Shown: positions 18,083 through 28,173, counted from the stretch's first letter. The stretch is DNA of 64,000 nucleotides from Microvirga pudoricolor (GCF_016892705.1 NZ_JAFEMB010000004.1:124001-188000); one strand, 5' to 3'. Program-made: numbers and translations. Notes: generated from the sequence alone by a model not told the origin.

Positions 18083-18880
18083 CTATGAACCGGAGGCCGG
18101 CCTGTTCAGGACCGTGAATCCCTGCTTCTCGAAGATCGGCCTCGCCGCGGGCGAGCGCAGGTAGTCCAGGAAGGCGGCGGCGCCGGGATGGGACGATTCC
18201 TTCGTGACGGCGACCGGGTAGACGATGGGCGGGTGGCTATCCGCCGGAAAGGTTCCCACCACCGCGACGCCGGGATCGGCCGCAGCATCGGTCCGGTAAA
18301 CGATCCCCAGGGGCGCCTCGCCGCGCGAGACCAGGAGCAGCGCCGCCCGCACACTGTCGGCCTGGGCGATCTTGTCCCTCGCGCTAGGCCAGGCACCGAG
18401 CTTTTCGAGGGCGGCCTTGCCATATTTGCCGGCCGGAACCGCATCGACATTGCCCATGGCGAGACGGCCATCCCCCAGGCGGGAGGCAAGGTCGAGGCCC
18501 GGTCCGACCGCGATGGGCTTCGCATCGTCCTTGGGGGCGACGAGCACGAGGCTGTTGCCGAGGAGGCTGACGCGGGTGTCCGGCCTGATCAGGTTGCGCT
18601 GGGCCAGATAGTCCATCCAATCGAGGTCGGCGGACACGAACAGGTCCGCCGGAGCCCCGGCCTCGATCTGCTTGGCGAGGGTGTTGCTGGCCGCGTACGA
18701 GATCTTCGGCGCTGCCTCCCCGGTGGCCTTCGCGTAGCCGGCCGACGCTTCGTCGAGGGCGTTCTTCATGCTGGCGGCCGCAAAGACGACCAAGTCCTTG
18801 GCCCAAGCCGCGCCGGGCGGAAGCGCCAGCCCGAGGAGGACGATCAGCGACAGGGCAAGACGCGAAGGCGTCGGCATCAT
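18083..18880 (-). CDS. modA: Molybdate ABC transporter substrate-binding protein
   Basis: Periplasmic molybdate/tungstate-binding protein (265 aa). A signal peptide of about 27 residues ends in AWA; then come the ModA core motifs LVVFAAASMKNALDE, SYAASNTLAKQIEAGAPADLF and GIVYRTDA. Family residues for oxyanion binding (Ser in AAASM, Ser in SNTL, Tyr in VYRTD) are present. No modB or modC follows; the next gene downstream converges. It is thus an orphan modA, using a permease encoded elsewhere or scavenging. The operator at 18895-18918 lies 14 bases before the start. Confidence 0.93.
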   Translation of the reverse strand: MMPTPSRLALSLIVLLGLALPPGAAWAKDLVVFAAASMKNALDEASAGYAKATGEAAPKISYAASNTLAKQIEAGAPADLFVSADLDWMDYLAQRNLIRPDTRVSLLGNSLVLVAPKDDAKPIAVGPGLDLASRLGDGRLAMGNVDAVPAGKYGKAALEKLGAWPSARDKIAQADSVRAALLLVSRGEAPLGIVYRTDAAADPGVAVVGTFPADSHPPIVYPVAVTKESSHPGAAAFLDYLRSPAARPIFEKQGFTVLNRPASGS

Positions 18881-18894
18881 GCATTCTCCACAAT

Positions 18895-18918
18895 CGTTAT
18901 ATCTCTAGAGATATAACG
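18895..18918. promoter_or_regulatory. ModE-type operator in the modA promoter
   Basis: A perfect 24-bp palindrome: the half CGTTATATCTCT (18895-18906) followed by its exact complement AGAGATATAACG. The outer CGTTATAT/ATATAACG arms are the core of known ModE sites. It overlaps the region where the modA -10 should lie, consistent with repression when molybdate is plentiful. Confidence 0.85.
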
Positions 18919-18976
18919 CTTGGGCCAGGGGCGGCAAGTCTCTTTGGCCCTCCGGCCGAGGGCAGACCTCCTCCCG

Positions 18977-19840
18977 TCAGTCCCGGAACACGACGGTCTT
19001 CGATCCATTCTGGATCACGCGCCCGTCGAGGTGCCAGGCAATGGCGCGGGACAGCACGCGCCGCTCGATGTCCCGTCCCTTGCGCACGAGATCCTCGGGC
19101 GTGTCGTGGTGGGAGATGCGCTCCACGTCCTGCTCGATGATCGGTCCCTCGTCGAGATCGGCCGTGACATAGTGGGCCGTGGCGCCGATGAGCTTCACGC
19201 CGCGGTCATGGGCTTGATGGTAGGGCTTGGCGCCCTTGAAGCCCGGCAAGAAGGAGTGATGGATGTTGATGCAGCGGCCCGAGAGCTTCGCGGCGAGGGA
19301 ATCCGACAGGATTTGCATGTAACGCGCCAGAACCACGAGGTCGGCACCGGATTCTCGCACGAGCCCCCAGAGCGCCGCCTCCTGCTCCATCTTGGTCTCC
19401 CGGGTGATCCTGAGGTGATGGAATGTCAGGCCCGTCATGTCATGGTGGGCGAAATGCTCCCGCGCGTGGTTGGACACGATGCCGACGATCTCCATGGGAA
19501 GCTCGCCGATGCGCCAGCGATAGAGCAGGTCGGCCAGGCAATGGTCGAACTTGGACACGAGAATGAGAACCTTCTGACGCTCGCTCCGGTCGCGGATGGT
19601 GAAGTCCATGCCGAAGGTGGCCGCCACGGGCGCGAAGCCCTCCCGCACGGTCTGCGCGCCCGCGCTCTCGTCGACGAAGTTGAAGACGACGCGCATGAAG
19701 AAGCGATGGCTGTCGAGGTCGTCGAATTGCTGGGCCTCGATGATGTTGCAGCCAATCTGGAACAGGTGCGTGGAAACGGCCGCGACGATCCCCGGGCGGT
19801 TGGCGCAGGACAGGGTCAGGGTCAATTGGTCGGCGGACAT
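18977..19840 (-). CDS. purU: Formyltetrahydrofolate deformylase
   Basis: Hydrolyses 10-formyl-THF to formate and THF (287 aa, E. coli PurU is 280). An N-terminal ACT domain ([20 protein letters not shown], residues about 5-85) precedes the formyltransferase fold with the motif [10 protein letters not shown], catalytic His in HHSF, and Asp in [11 protein letters not shown]. The ATG at 19840 gives the normal ACT start. Located upstream of modA in the same direction, but modA has its own promoter, so co-transcription is uncertain. Formate is also a product of the pfl genes in this window. Confidence 0.94.
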   Translation of the reverse strand: MSADQLTLTLSCANRPGIVAAVSTHLFQIGCNIIEAQQFDDLDSHRFFMRVVFNFVDESAGAQTVREGFAPVAATFGMDFTIRDRSERQKVLILVSKFDHCLADLLYRWRIGELPMEIVGIVSNHAREHFAHHDMTGLTFHHLRITRETKMEQEAALWGLVRESGADLVVLARYMQILSDSLAAKLSGRCINIHHSFLPGFKGAKPYHQAHDRGVKLIGATAHYVTADLDEGPIIEQDVERISHHDTPEDLVRKGRDIERRVLSRAIAWHLDGRVIQNGSKTVVFRD

Positions 19841-20122
19841 GAATGGGTCCCGTCGTTGGAAGGGTTGCAAGGTTCGGCGGGACATTAGGCGGGCGCGGCG
19901 CGGCGCTCAACCTCGCCCGGCGCCGCCCCCGGCCTCTTCTCCGACGGCGTGCGTTGCTGCGCTCCTGGCGCCGCCGTCACGGCCGAGAACCGTCCAATGG
20001 TCCCGCTTGCTTGCCGACCTATCTAGTTGTCGATAGACCATCCTCGACCCCCGTCCGGCGCGCGGCCTCGTTCGTCCGGCGGATGCGGGGAGACCTCACA
20101 TTCCGTCGTCAGAAGGCGCCCC

Positions 20123-22045
20123 ATGGCTCTCGTCAAGAAGTCCGACCTCTCAGAGGCTCATCGCCCGGATCCGGGCAGCCTTCCTGCGGAGCCGGCGCGG
20201 CAGGGCGGCTCTCAACGAAGGGCCCAGGACCGGTCGCGGGCGCGGCAGAAGGCGGCCGAACGGATCGGAGCCGCGACGGAGCAGCTCGCCGGGGGCGTCG
20301 CCGAAGCGTCGGCCGCCGCCGAGGAACTGCGCAGGGCCCTCGAGCAGATCGCGGGAGCGGCCGAACAGGCCGCGGGGGCCTCGCACCAGTCGCTTGCGTC
20401 CATCGGGCAGCTCGGTGCGGCCTTCTCGGCGGCGCGGGCTTATACGGAGACGTCCCGGAGCCGCACGGCCGCGCTCCAGACCTTGCTGGCCGAGACCGGA
20501 ACCCAGATCGATGCGTCCGTGGCGGCCGTGCGCGCGAACGCCGCCCGGCAGAACGGGTCGGTCGAGACCATCGCCGTGCTCGAACGGCAGGCGACCGACA
20601 TCGACGAGATCACCCGGGCGGTCGGCGAGATCGCCGACCAGACGAACCTTCTGGCGCTTAACGCCGCCATCGAGGCGGCGCGGGCGGGCGATGACGGGCG
20701 AGGCTTCGCGGTGGTGGCCGATGAGGTCAGGGCGCTCGCCGCCGCGTCCGAGAAGGGCGCCGGGGACGTTCAGACCCTCGCGGTCGACGTCGCCGAAGAG
20801 GTCCGCTCCCTGGCGGCCACCATCCGCGAGACGGCTCATGCGATCGGCCGCGAGGCCGACGGCGCCGGGGCCATCATGGCCACCCTGGACAGCCTCCGGA
20901 GCGACATCGGTGCCCTGGCGGAGGGCAGCCAGACGATCCTCCTGGCGGCCGTGGAGGCCGAAACGGCGATGCGGGAGGCCCAGCGCGGCAGCGAGCAGAT
21001 CGCGAGCGCGGCCGAGGAGCAGGCCGCCGCCACGTCCGAGGCCCAGCGGGCGGTACAGGAGCAGAGCTCCGCCCTCGACGAGAGCCAGCAGACCGCCGAG
21101 AATCTCGCGGCGCTGGCCGAGGACCTTCAATCCAACGGCCTGCTGGCCTCCGGGGCCGGGCAGGTGGGCTCGGGCGCCGAGCAGCTCTCCGCCGCCATCC
21201 AGGAGATTTCCGGCGCCGCCGGCCAGATCCTGACGGCCATCGACCAGATCAGCCAGGGCGCGGCCATCCAGGCCGCCGCCACCCAGCAGGCGAATGCCGC
21301 TATGGTCCAGATCAGCCGGTCGGCCGTCCTCTCGCGCAGCACAGCTGCCCTCGCCATGGAAGGAGCCGACAGGATCCGATCCCAGATCCAAGCCAACCGG
21401 AGCGCCGTCGTCGCGCTCGTGGACGGCATTGGAGCCGCCCTGGTCGAGACCCATGGGGCCATCCGGCGCGTCGGGGGCCTGGAGGGCGCGGTGCGGCGCA
21501 TCGAGAAGATCGTGGACGGGATCGGGCTGATCGCGGTCCAGACGAACATGCTTGCGGTCAGCGGCTCCGTCGAGGCCGCTCGCGCCGGAGACCGAGGTCG
21601 CGGATTCGCGGTGGTGTCGGCCGATATCCGGGCGCTTGCCCGCAACTCCTCCGCCAATGCCGAGCGCATCAAGGACCTTGTGCGTGCGATCCGAGACCAG
21701 ATCGCCCTCGTGCGGCGCGACCTGGAGCAGATCACGGCAGTGTCGGAGGGCGAGGTCGCCAAAGGCCGGATCGTAGCCGAGCGCCTGGAAACGGTCGAGA
21801 CCGAAGCGGATGCGATCCATCAGGGCAGTGCCGGCATCCTGTCTGGGGCCGACCAGATCCTGAACGCCGTCGGGGAGATCCAAAAGGGAACCCAGCAAAT
21901 TGCCGCCGTGGCCGAGGAGGCGTCCGTCGCGGCCGCGCAGGCCGCGACGGCAGCCCGCCAGCAGGCGCGGGGCGCCGAGGACCTGGCCGCAGCCATCGAG
22001 GAGATCGCGTCCTTGGCCGAAGAACTCGTCACGGCGGAGGCTTGA
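20123..22045 (+). CDS. Soluble methyl-accepting chemotaxis protein with two signalling tips
   Basis: Receptor-like coiled coil of 640 aa with no transmembrane segment and no recognisable sensor domain; the N-terminal 40 residues are charged and low-complexity. Two kinase-control tips are visible about 300 residues apart. Tip 1 (near 168-205) is canonical ([20 protein letters not shown]); tip 2 (near 468-505) is divergent ([20 protein letters not shown], then [12 protein letters not shown]). An ordinary receptor has one hairpin tip, so this looks like a tandem duplication or fusion. The ATG at 20123 opens a tightly packed operon; its stop overlaps the next start. Lack of membrane helices recalls FrzCD of Myxococcus. 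Confidence 0.9.
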   Translation: MALVKKSDLSEAHRPDPGSLPAEPARQGGSQRRAQDRSRARQKAAERIGAATEQLAGGVAEASAAAEELRRALEQIAGAAEQAAGASHQSLASIGQLGAAFSAARAYTETSRSRTAALQTLLAETGTQIDASVAAVRANAARQNGSVETIAVLERQATDIDEITRAVGEIADQTNLLALNAAIEAARAGDDGRGFAVVADEVRALAAASEKGAGDVQTLAVDVAEEVRSLAATIRETAHAIGREADGAGAIMATLDSLRSDIGALAEGSQTILLAAVEAETAMREAQRGSEQIASAAEEQAAATSEAQRAVQEQSSALDESQQTAENLAALAEDLQSNGLLASGAGQVGSGAEQLSAAIQEISGAAGQILTAIDQISQGAAIQAAATQQANAAMVQISRSAVLSRSTAALAMEGADRIRSQIQANRSAVVALVDGIGAALVETHGAIRRVGGLEGAVRRIEKIVDGIGLIAVQTNMLAVSGSVEAARAGDRGRGFAVVSADIRALARNSSANAERIKDLVRAIRDQIALVRRDLEQITAVSEGEVAKGRIVAERLETVETEADAIHQGSAGILSGADQILNAVGEIQKGTQQIAAVAEEASVAAAQAATAARQQARGAEDLAAAIEEIASLAEELVTAEA

Positions 22046-23484
22046 TCGCCGTGGCGGCGGCGCAACGCGCTCCCACGGACGAGGGCCTGACGCTCGTCGT
22101 GCGCGTCGGCGACACCCTGTTCGGACTCCCCGGCGCGAGCGTCGTGGAGGTCATCCGCTATCCCGCCCTGGCCCGGGTGCCCCTGGCCCCGCCGAGCCTT
22201 GCGGGCGTCGCCAACCTTCGGGGGACGGTCCTGCCCGTCGTCTCCCTGGCGGTCTTGACCGGGCTGTCGGAGACCGCGTCCGAAACCGGGTCGGGGGCGC
22301 GCGTCGTCGTGATGGAGCATGACGGCCCCCTGGGGCTGGCCGTGGACGATGTCGCATTCTTCGGGGTTCTGGAGGACGGGGCGACCCAGGACGGCGATCC
22401 CATCCGCATGTTCGCCTTGGATGCCCTGCTGGCGCGGGATTTCGACGACCGAGGACGCCGTCGGGCGCGCCAGGAAGGGGCCGAGGCCGCGATGCCCGTT
22501 TCGGTCGATCAGGACGAGGCTGGTCGGTTCTTCCTGACGTTCGAGGCTGCCGGACAGGAATACGGGCTTCCTCTCGACTGCATCGAAGAGATCGTGAACG
22601 CGCCGGGCCAGATGATGAAGGTGCCGCGAACGGATGGCGCCATGGCGGGCGTGGCCGACCTGCGGGGGCGCACCCTGCCTCTGGTCTGGGCGCGAGCCCT
22701 CCTGGGCCTGCCGGCGGCGGGCGGATCCGGTCGGCCCAGAGCCGTGATCCTGCGCTCCGCAGGGGCCGAGCTCGGCCTGATCGTCGACAGGGTGAGGGAC
22801 ATCGTTCGCGTGTCCGACGCGGAGGTCGACCCGGTTCCGGCGATCCTGACCCGGGGCGGTGAGGCCGAGATCCAAGGGATAGGACGCCTGCAGGACGGCA
22901 TGCGGCTGGTGTCCCTGCTGTCCCCCGACAAGCTCCTGCGCGCCGTGGAGGGCCCGGAGGCGGACGCCCCGACGGGGCACGGCACCGAAAGGTTCGACAT
23001 GACAACCGCCGCCACGGAGCAGTTTCTGGTCTTCCGCCTCGGCGGCCAGGAATACGGCCTGCCGGTCGCCGCGGTCGAGGAGGTCGTTCGCCTGCCGGAC
23101 GCGCTCACGCCCATCCCCAGGGCTCCGGCCTTCGTCGACGGTGTCATGAACCTGCGCGGGCGTGTCGTCCCGGTGATCGACCAGCGGCGGAGGTTCCAGG
23201 TCGAGGGTCGGGAGAGCCTTCGCGCCCGGGTGATCGTGGTGGGCATCGACGGGGTGCAGGCGGGTTTCGTGGTCGACGAGGCCTCGGACATCCTCGCGGT
23301 GCCGGCGGACCGCGTCAGCCAGACCCCCGAGCTGGCCGCAGGCGGTTCGGGCCTGATCGACCGGATCGTCAATCTCGACCCGGACGGCCGCATGGTCCTC
23401 CTGATCGATCCCCGGGAGCTTCTCGATCGGGCGGAGAAGGACCTCCTGCGGGGCATGCTCGAACAGGAGCGCCCCGCCCCGTGA
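22042..23484 (+). CDS. Triple-domain CheW scaffold protein
   Basis: 480-aa protein made of three tandem CheW domains (about residues 17-136, 160-300 and 325-465). Each has its own family motif: [26 protein letters not shown] and [13 protein letters not shown]. Normal CheW is a single domain of about 160 aa that bridges receptor and CheA. Domain 1 is the most divergent. It probably scaffolds an array around the two-tip receptor. The start is a TTG at 22042 overlapping the receptor stop, or a GTG at 22051; its end overlaps cheB by four bases. Confidence 0.92.
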   Translation: MIAVAAAQRAPTDEGLTLVVRVGDTLFGLPGASVVEVIRYPALARVPLAPPSLAGVANLRGTVLPVVSLAVLTGLSETASETGSGARVVVMEHDGPLGLAVDDVAFFGVLEDGATQDGDPIRMFALDALLARDFDDRGRRRARQEGAEAAMPVSVDQDEAGRFFLTFEAAGQEYGLPLDCIEEIVNAPGQMMKVPRTDGAMAGVADLRGRTLPLVWARALLGLPAAGGSGRPRAVILRSAGAELGLIVDRVRDIVRVSDAEVDPVPAILTRGGEAEIQGIGRLQDGMRLVSLLSPDKLLRAVEGPEADAPTGHGTERFDMTTAATEQFLVFRLGGQEYGLPVAAVEEVVRLPDALTPIPRAPAFVDGVMNLRGRVVPVIDQRRRFQVEGRESLRARVIVVGIDGVQAGFVVDEASDILAVPADRVSQTPELAAGGSGLIDRIVNLDPDGRMVLLIDPRELLDRAEKDLLRGMLEQERPAP

Positions 23485-24578
23485 TCCGCGTCCTGATTGT
23501 CGACGATTCTCCCCTGATCCGCAGGCTCCTCGGCGGCATCTTCGATGCCGAGGGCGACTTCGAGGTGGCTTTCGCGCGGGACGGCCAGGAGGCGCTGGCC
23601 CTGCTGCCGGCCTGGAAGCCCGATGTCGTGACCCTGGACGTGCAGATGCCCAACATGGACGGGCTCGCGTGCCTCGACCGGATCATGCTGGAGCATCCGT
23701 GCCCGGTCGTCATGGTGTCGTCGCTGACCGAGGCTGGGGCCGACACGACCCTCGAGGCGCTCGACCTGGGGGCCGTCGACTACGTTCCCAAGCCGGGCGG
23801 CGCCATATCGCTGAAGATCGAAGCGCTAGCGCCGCTTCTGGTCGAGAAGGTGAGGGCGGCTGCGAGCGCCCGGTTGCCCAAGTCCAAGCGGCTGCGCGAT
23901 CGGGTGAGGCTCCGGACGGGCCTCGACCGGCCGCCGCCCCGGCCGGTCGCGCCGTCGCGCCCGTCGGGATCGGGAGCCGGAGCATCCTCCCCTGCGCCGG
24001 GCGACGGCATCGTCCTCGTGGGCGCGTCCACGGGCGGTCCTCCGGCGCTCGACGCGCTGCTGATGCCCCTTCCGGCCTCGTTCCCATGGCCGATCGTGAT
24101 CGCCCAGCACATGCCCGCCACCTTCACGGGATCACTGGCGCGCAGGCTCGACAAGCTCTGCGCCATGCCAGTCTCCGAGGTGGTCGGGCCGACCCCGCTT
24201 CTGCCGGGCCACGTTTACATCGGGCGAGGCGACGCCGACATCATCCTGAGCGCCAGGGGCACTGGGACCATCGCCTTGTCGGCTCCATCGAGCCCCGACT
24301 ACCGCTGGCACCCGAGCGTCGACCGTCTCGTCGAGAGCGCCATGGCGCATCGGGAGGCGGCCCGGATCGTCGGCATTCTCATGACCGGCATGGGGAACGA
24401 CGGCGCCCGGTCCATGACGCGCCTCAGGGCCGCAGGCGGGCGCACCCTCGCCGAGGCCGAGGAGACCGCCGTCGTCTGGGGCATGCCGGGCGAACTCGTG
24501 AAAGCGGGCGGCGCCGAGATCGTCGCGCCCCTGGACCGGATCGCAGCCCGCCTCATGGACATGGTGCCGTCCCGATGA
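23481..24578 (+). CDS. cheB: Chemotaxis response regulator and methylesterase
   Basis: Removes methyl groups from receptor glutamates (365 aa). An N-terminal receiver has acidic Asp8/Asp9 and phospho-acceptor Asp53 (TLDVQMPNMDG). A proline-rich linker (about 125-170) leads to the CheB methylesterase with Ser in GASTGG, His in AQHMP and Asp in GMGNDG. GTG start at 23481 overlapping the CheW gene. Indicates that the receptor of this system is methylated and adapts. Confidence 0.95.
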   Translation: MIRVLIVDDSPLIRRLLGGIFDAEGDFEVAFARDGQEALALLPAWKPDVVTLDVQMPNMDGLACLDRIMLEHPCPVVMVSSLTEAGADTTLEALDLGAVDYVPKPGGAISLKIEALAPLLVEKVRAAASARLPKSKRLRDRVRLRTGLDRPPPRPVAPSRPSGSGAGASSPAPGDGIVLVGASTGGPPALDALLMPLPASFPWPIVIAQHMPATFTGSLARRLDKLCAMPVSEVVGPTPLLPGHVYIGRGDADIILSARGTGTIALSAPSSPDYRWHPSVDRLVESAMAHREAARIVGILMTGMGNDGARSMTRLRAAGGRTLAEAEETAVVWGMPGELVKAGGAEIVAPLDRIAARLMDMVPSR

Positions 24579-25459
24579 TCCAGGTCCCTTTCCTGGCCGA
24601 GGGCATGCGAGACCCCCTGCAGCCCCTGAGCGCCGAGGAATTGCTGCAGTTCTGCGCCTTTCTCTACCAGAGAACCGGAATGCAGTTCGGAGAATCCAAG
24701 CGCTACTACATCGACCGCCGCGTCGCGGACCGGATGTCGGCGACGGGCGCGCGCACGTTCATGACCTACCTGTCCCTGCTGCGCACCGACGACCGGGAGG
24801 TGGAAAGCCTCATCAATGCCTTCACGGTGAACGAGACCTATTTCTACCGCGAGGACCACCAGCTGAACTGCCTCAGCCGGGCGATGCTTCCGGAGATCGT
24901 GCGCACGCGCGGGCCGGGAGACCCGGTCCGGATCTGGTGCGTTCCCTGCTCCACGGGAGAGGAACCTTATTCCGTCGCCCTTTGGCTGCTCGAGAACTGG
25001 CCGGTCGTGGACGCCTACAACGTGGAGATCGTCGGCTCGGACATCGACACGAACGTTCTGGCGGCCGCCAGGGCAGGGTCCTATGGAGCGCGGTCGGTGA
25101 CCAAGCTGCCGCCGGACGTGCTCCAGCGCTATTTCGAGCCTGGGGACGGGGCCTCATGGACCATCATCCCCGACTTGCGGGAATCGGTGAGATTCACGCA
25201 GGCCAACCTGATCGACGCGAACTCGATGGCTCGCCAGGGCCGTTTCGACGTGATCTTCTGCCGGAACGTGCTGATCTATTTCGACGACGCCTCCCGCGCC
25301 GCTGCCGCCCGGACGCTGTATGATGCGCTGAACCCCGGTGGGTTTCTCTGCCTGGGCCACACGGAATCCATGTCCCGGATCTCCGACCGCTTCGAGGCCC
25401 GCCGCTTCGAGGATGCCGTGGTCTACCAGAAGCCCATCCGCAAGCTCCCGGAGCGCTGA
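24575..25459 (+). CDS. cheR: Chemotaxis protein methyltransferase
   Basis: SAM-dependent methyltransferase for receptor glutamates (294 aa). An all-helical N-terminal domain (AEELLQFCAFLYQRTGMQF) is followed by the catalytic domain with PCSTGEEPYSVA as SAM-binding motif, FTVNETYFYRE and CRNVLIYF. The ATG at 24575 overlaps the cheB stop (ATGA). No C-terminal pentapeptide-binding or TPR extension is seen. Confidence 0.95.
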   Translation: MIQVPFLAEGMRDPLQPLSAEELLQFCAFLYQRTGMQFGESKRYYIDRRVADRMSATGARTFMTYLSLLRTDDREVESLINAFTVNETYFYREDHQLNCLSRAMLPEIVRTRGPGDPVRIWCVPCSTGEEPYSVALWLLENWPVVDAYNVEIVGSDIDTNVLAAARAGSYGARSVTKLPPDVLQRYFEPGDGASWTIIPDLRESVRFTQANLIDANSMARQGRFDVIFCRNVLIYFDDASRAAAARTLYDALNPGGFLCLGHTESMSRISDRFEARRFEDAVVYQKPIRKLPER

Positions 25460-25461
25460 CG

Positions 25462-27447
25462 GTGGACGACCTCCTTCACCATTTCATCGTCGAGGCGAAG
25501 GAACTCATCCAGCAGGCGTCCGACGACCTTCTGGCCCTGGAGCGTCGACCGTTCGATCCGCACCGTCTCGACAGCGCCTTCCGGGCGGTCCACACCCTGA
25601 AAGGGTCCGTGGGATTGTTCGACCTGAAGCCTTTGGGCGACCTTCTTCACGCCGCCGAGGACCTGCTCGCGGCCGCGAGAGCCGATGGTCTCGATCTCGA
25701 TGCGGCGGCCCTGGGAGCGCTGTTCGCCTGCCTGGAGGCGAGCGAGCGCTGGGTCGGAGCCGTGGAGGCCAACGGAGACCTGCCGCCGGATGCTCCGGAG
25801 AAGGCGGACGCCCTGGCGGCCGGGGTGCGGTCTCTCCTCGACACGCCGAACCCTTCCTTGGCTGCAGTCGCCTCGAGGGCGGACGCGGCCTGGGCCGATG
25901 CTCTCTTCGATGCCCTGCGGGGCTCGGACCCGGCTGCGGCGGCATCCGGCCGGCCACTGACGGCGATCCGCTACGAGCCGCGCCCGGATTGCTTCTTTTC
26001 CGGCGACGATCCCCTTGGGCTGATGCGCTCGGTGCCGGAACTCGCCGCACTGAAGGTCTCCGCGCGGGATCCCTGGCCGCCTGCCGGGAGCTTCGACCCC
26101 TTCGCCTGCAATCTCGTCATCGAAGCGCTGTCGGGGGCGCCGCACCCGGATGTGGCTGCCGTATTCCGCTTCGTGCCGGACCAAGTCCGTTTCCTCGTCC
26201 GCGACGCGGAACCGGCTCCAGCCGTGGCGTCCGCGCCCTCCGGGGCACAGGGACCGGATTCCGGTCCACCTGCCGGCCCCAGAACCGTGCGGGTCGAAGC
26301 CGGCAGGATCGATCGGCTGGCGGATCTCGTGGGCGAGCTGATCGTGGCCAAGAATGCGCTCGCGCATCTGGTCGACGCAGCCGGGCGGGTCGGTGAGGAC
26401 GTCGATTGGACCGGGAAGCTCGCGGCCCATCACGCGGTCATCGACCGCCTCGCCGGGGACCTGCACGCGGCCGTCGTGGATGTGAGGATGCTGCCGCTGC
26501 GGGATATCTTCCGCCGCTTCCCCCGGACCGTGCGCGAGATCGGGGCGCGGCTCGGCAAGACGGTCGGCCTGACCGTGAGCGGCGAGGACATCGAGGCCGA
26601 CAAGACCGTGATCGACGCCCTGTCGGAGCCCCTCGTCCACGTCCTGCGGAACGCGATCGATCACGGCGTGGAGCCGGGAGAGGTGCGCCTGGAGGCCGGC
26701 AAGTCTCCGGAGGCGACGATCACCCTCCGGGCGTCCCGGTTCGGCAACCGCCTGTCCATCGAAGTTTCGGATGACGGCCGAGGGATCGATCCCGCCCGGA
26801 TCCGCCGGGTCGCCGCCGAACGCGCGGTTGTGGCGCCGGACCGGCTGGCGGCCATGTCGGATGACGACATCCTCGACCTGGTCTTCACCCCGGGCTTCTC
26901 GACCTCGGGATCCGTCACGGACCTGTCCGGCCGTGGCGTCGGCATGGATGCGGTGCGGGCTGCGGTCGAGAGCCTCGGCGGGCGGGTGAGCGTTCTCAGC
27001 CGCCCCGGGCATGGCACCACGGTCAAAATGGATCTGCCCACTTCCGTGGTCATGACCCAGATCATGTCCGTCGAGGCTGGCGGCCGCGTGCATGGGGTCC
27101 TCATGGATTCCATCATCGAGACGGCCGCCATCAGGCGAGACCGCATCGCCCCCGTGGGAAGCGGCCGGGCTTTCGTCCTGCGCAACCGGACCGTTCCGCT
27201 GGTGCACCTTTCGGCTCTGCTCGACGGGCCGGAGAGAGACTCGCTTGCGCAGGACGTCAAGGTATTGGTCGTGCGGGTCGGAAGCGAGCCCGTTGGGGTC
27301 GCGGTGGACCGATTCATCGACCGGATGGACGTCATGATGCGTCCCATGACCGGCATCCTGGCCGGGGCTCCAGGGCTCATCGGCACCACGATCCAGGGTG
27401 ACGGATCGGTTCTCATGGTCCTGGACATCGCGGAGCTGATCGGATGA
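25462..27447 (+). CDS. cheA: Chemotaxis histidine kinase CheA
   Basis: Central kinase of the cluster (661 aa). An Hpt domain with phosphorylated His44 (VHTLKGSVGLF) is followed by a P2-like intermediate domain near 168-246 (YEPRPDCFFSGDDPL), a dimerisation segment near 276-350, an ATPase domain near 380-523 with N-box HVLRNAIDHGVE, G1 DDGRGID and G2 GRGVGMD, and a C-terminal CheW-like domain. GTG start at 25462, two bases after the cheR stop. It has no receiver domain, so the CheY encoded downstream is the likely output. Its stop overlaps the next ATG. Confidence 0.96.
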   Translation: MDDLLHHFIVEAKELIQQASDDLLALERRPFDPHRLDSAFRAVHTLKGSVGLFDLKPLGDLLHAAEDLLAAARADGLDLDAAALGALFACLEASERWVGAVEANGDLPPDAPEKADALAAGVRSLLDTPNPSLAAVASRADAAWADALFDALRGSDPAAAASGRPLTAIRYEPRPDCFFSGDDPLGLMRSVPELAALKVSARDPWPPAGSFDPFACNLVIEALSGAPHPDVAAVFRFVPDQVRFLVRDAEPAPAVASAPSGAQGPDSGPPAGPRTVRVEAGRIDRLADLVGELIVAKNALAHLVDAAGRVGEDVDWTGKLAAHHAVIDRLAGDLHAAVVDVRMLPLRDIFRRFPRTVREIGARLGKTVGLTVSGEDIEADKTVIDALSEPLVHVLRNAIDHGVEPGEVRLEAGKSPEATITLRASRFGNRLSIEVSDDGRGIDPARIRRVAAERAVVAPDRLAAMSDDDILDLVFTPGFSTSGSVTDLSGRGVGMDAVRAAVESLGGRVSVLSRPGHGTTVKMDLPTSVVMTQIMSVEAGGRVHGVLMDSIIETAAIRRDRIAPVGSGRAFVLRNRTVPLVHLSALLDGPERDSLAQDVKVLVVRVGSEPVGVAVDRFIDRMDVMMRPMTGILAGAPGLIGTTIQGDGSVLMVLDIAELIG

Positions 27448-27677
27448 GCGTTCGTTTGGAAGCCGAGGTGGTCCACCTGGAAGGCGATTGCGGGGTCGAG
27501 GACGCGGAACCATTGCTCGTGCTTCTTCAAGCGGATCGGTTTCGAACGGTCGACCTGGACAGGGTTGATCGTCTCCACACGGCCGTGTTCCAAGTGCTCT
27601 TTGCCCTGAGGCCGCCGCTGCAGGGCCAGAGCCCGGATCTCTTCGTGCGGGAACGGCTGCTTCCGATCCTGTCCTAG
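27444..27677 (+). CDS. Small STAS-like protein
   Basis: 77-aa protein whose ATG overlaps the cheA stop (ATGA). The pattern VVHLEGDCGVEDAEPLLVLL, then VDLDRVDRLHTAVFQVLFAL, matches the strand-helix-strand-helix order of a compact STAS domain (as in anti-anti-sigma factors and MlaB). A His takes the place of the usual phosphorylatable Ser/Thr after the VDLxxVxxL strand. Function unknown; STAS proteins in chemosensory operons are thought to bind partner proteins or CheA outputs. Assignment rests on pattern only. Confidence 0.7.
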   Translation: MSVRLEAEVVHLEGDCGVEDAEPLLVLLQADRFRTVDLDRVDRLHTAVFQVLFALRPPLQGQSPDLFVRERLLPILS

Positions 27678-27792
27678 AAGAGGCCGCAACCTCGGTCTGG
27701 GCGGGTTGCAAATCGCCGGAGCCGCCCATAATCGTAGGGAAAGTGATCGCAGGGTGGGGCCGGATGGACTCCAGTCCTATCGGAGTAGGTGG

Positions 27793-28173
27793 ATGGCAAC
27801 CGTCCTCATCGTAGACGACAGCAAGCTGGCCCGTATCGTCGCCACGAAGGCGTTGACGGCTCTCCAGCCGGACTGGGAGCGGGTGGAGGCCGGCAATGCC
27901 GACGAGGCGCTGGCCGTCGTTGGCGAACGCCAGATCGATCTGGTGCTGATCGACTTCAACATGCCCGGCCGGGACGGGCTGGACCTGGCCGCGGAGTTGC
28001 GGTCCAGGCATCCCGACATGCCCATCGCGCTCATCACCGCGAACGTGCAGGACGAGGTCATCGCACGGGCGAGGGCCATCAACGCGACGTTCGTCGGCAA
28101 GCCCCTGACGGAGGATGCCCTGCGGGCCTTCGTGTCAGGCGCCGCGCTGCGTCTTCGTAAGGCGCAAGCCTGA
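27793..28173 (+). CDS. cheY: Single-domain response regulator (CheY-like)
   Basis: Receiver of 126 aa: acidic pair Asp8-Asp9 (LIVDDSKLAR), phospho-acceptor Asp54 (LIDFNMPGRDG), Thr in ITAN and Lys in GKPLT. It has no effector domain and so acts by binding a target. The ATG at 27793 fits the receiver start; there are 115 bases after the STAS-like gene. The stop shares one base with the next ATG (TGATG). Likely phosphorylated by CheA and dephosphorylated by the CheC-like protein. Confidence 0.94.
   Translation: MATVLIVDDSKLARIVATKALTALQPDWERVEAGNADEALAVVGERQIDLVLIDFNMPGRDGLDLAAELRSRHPDMPIALITANVQDEVIARARAINATFVGKPLTEDALRAFVSGAALRLRKAQA

Noticed and set aside
18947..18963. Hairpin GCCCTC/GAGGGC downstream of purU
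   Set aside because: No T-run and short stem; not strong enough to call a terminator.
25423..28011. Very long open frame on the minus strand opposite cheA-cheY
   Set aside because: It mirrors the codon bias of the plus-strand genes; cheA, the STAS-like gene and cheY carry all family motifs. No family features in the antisense product.
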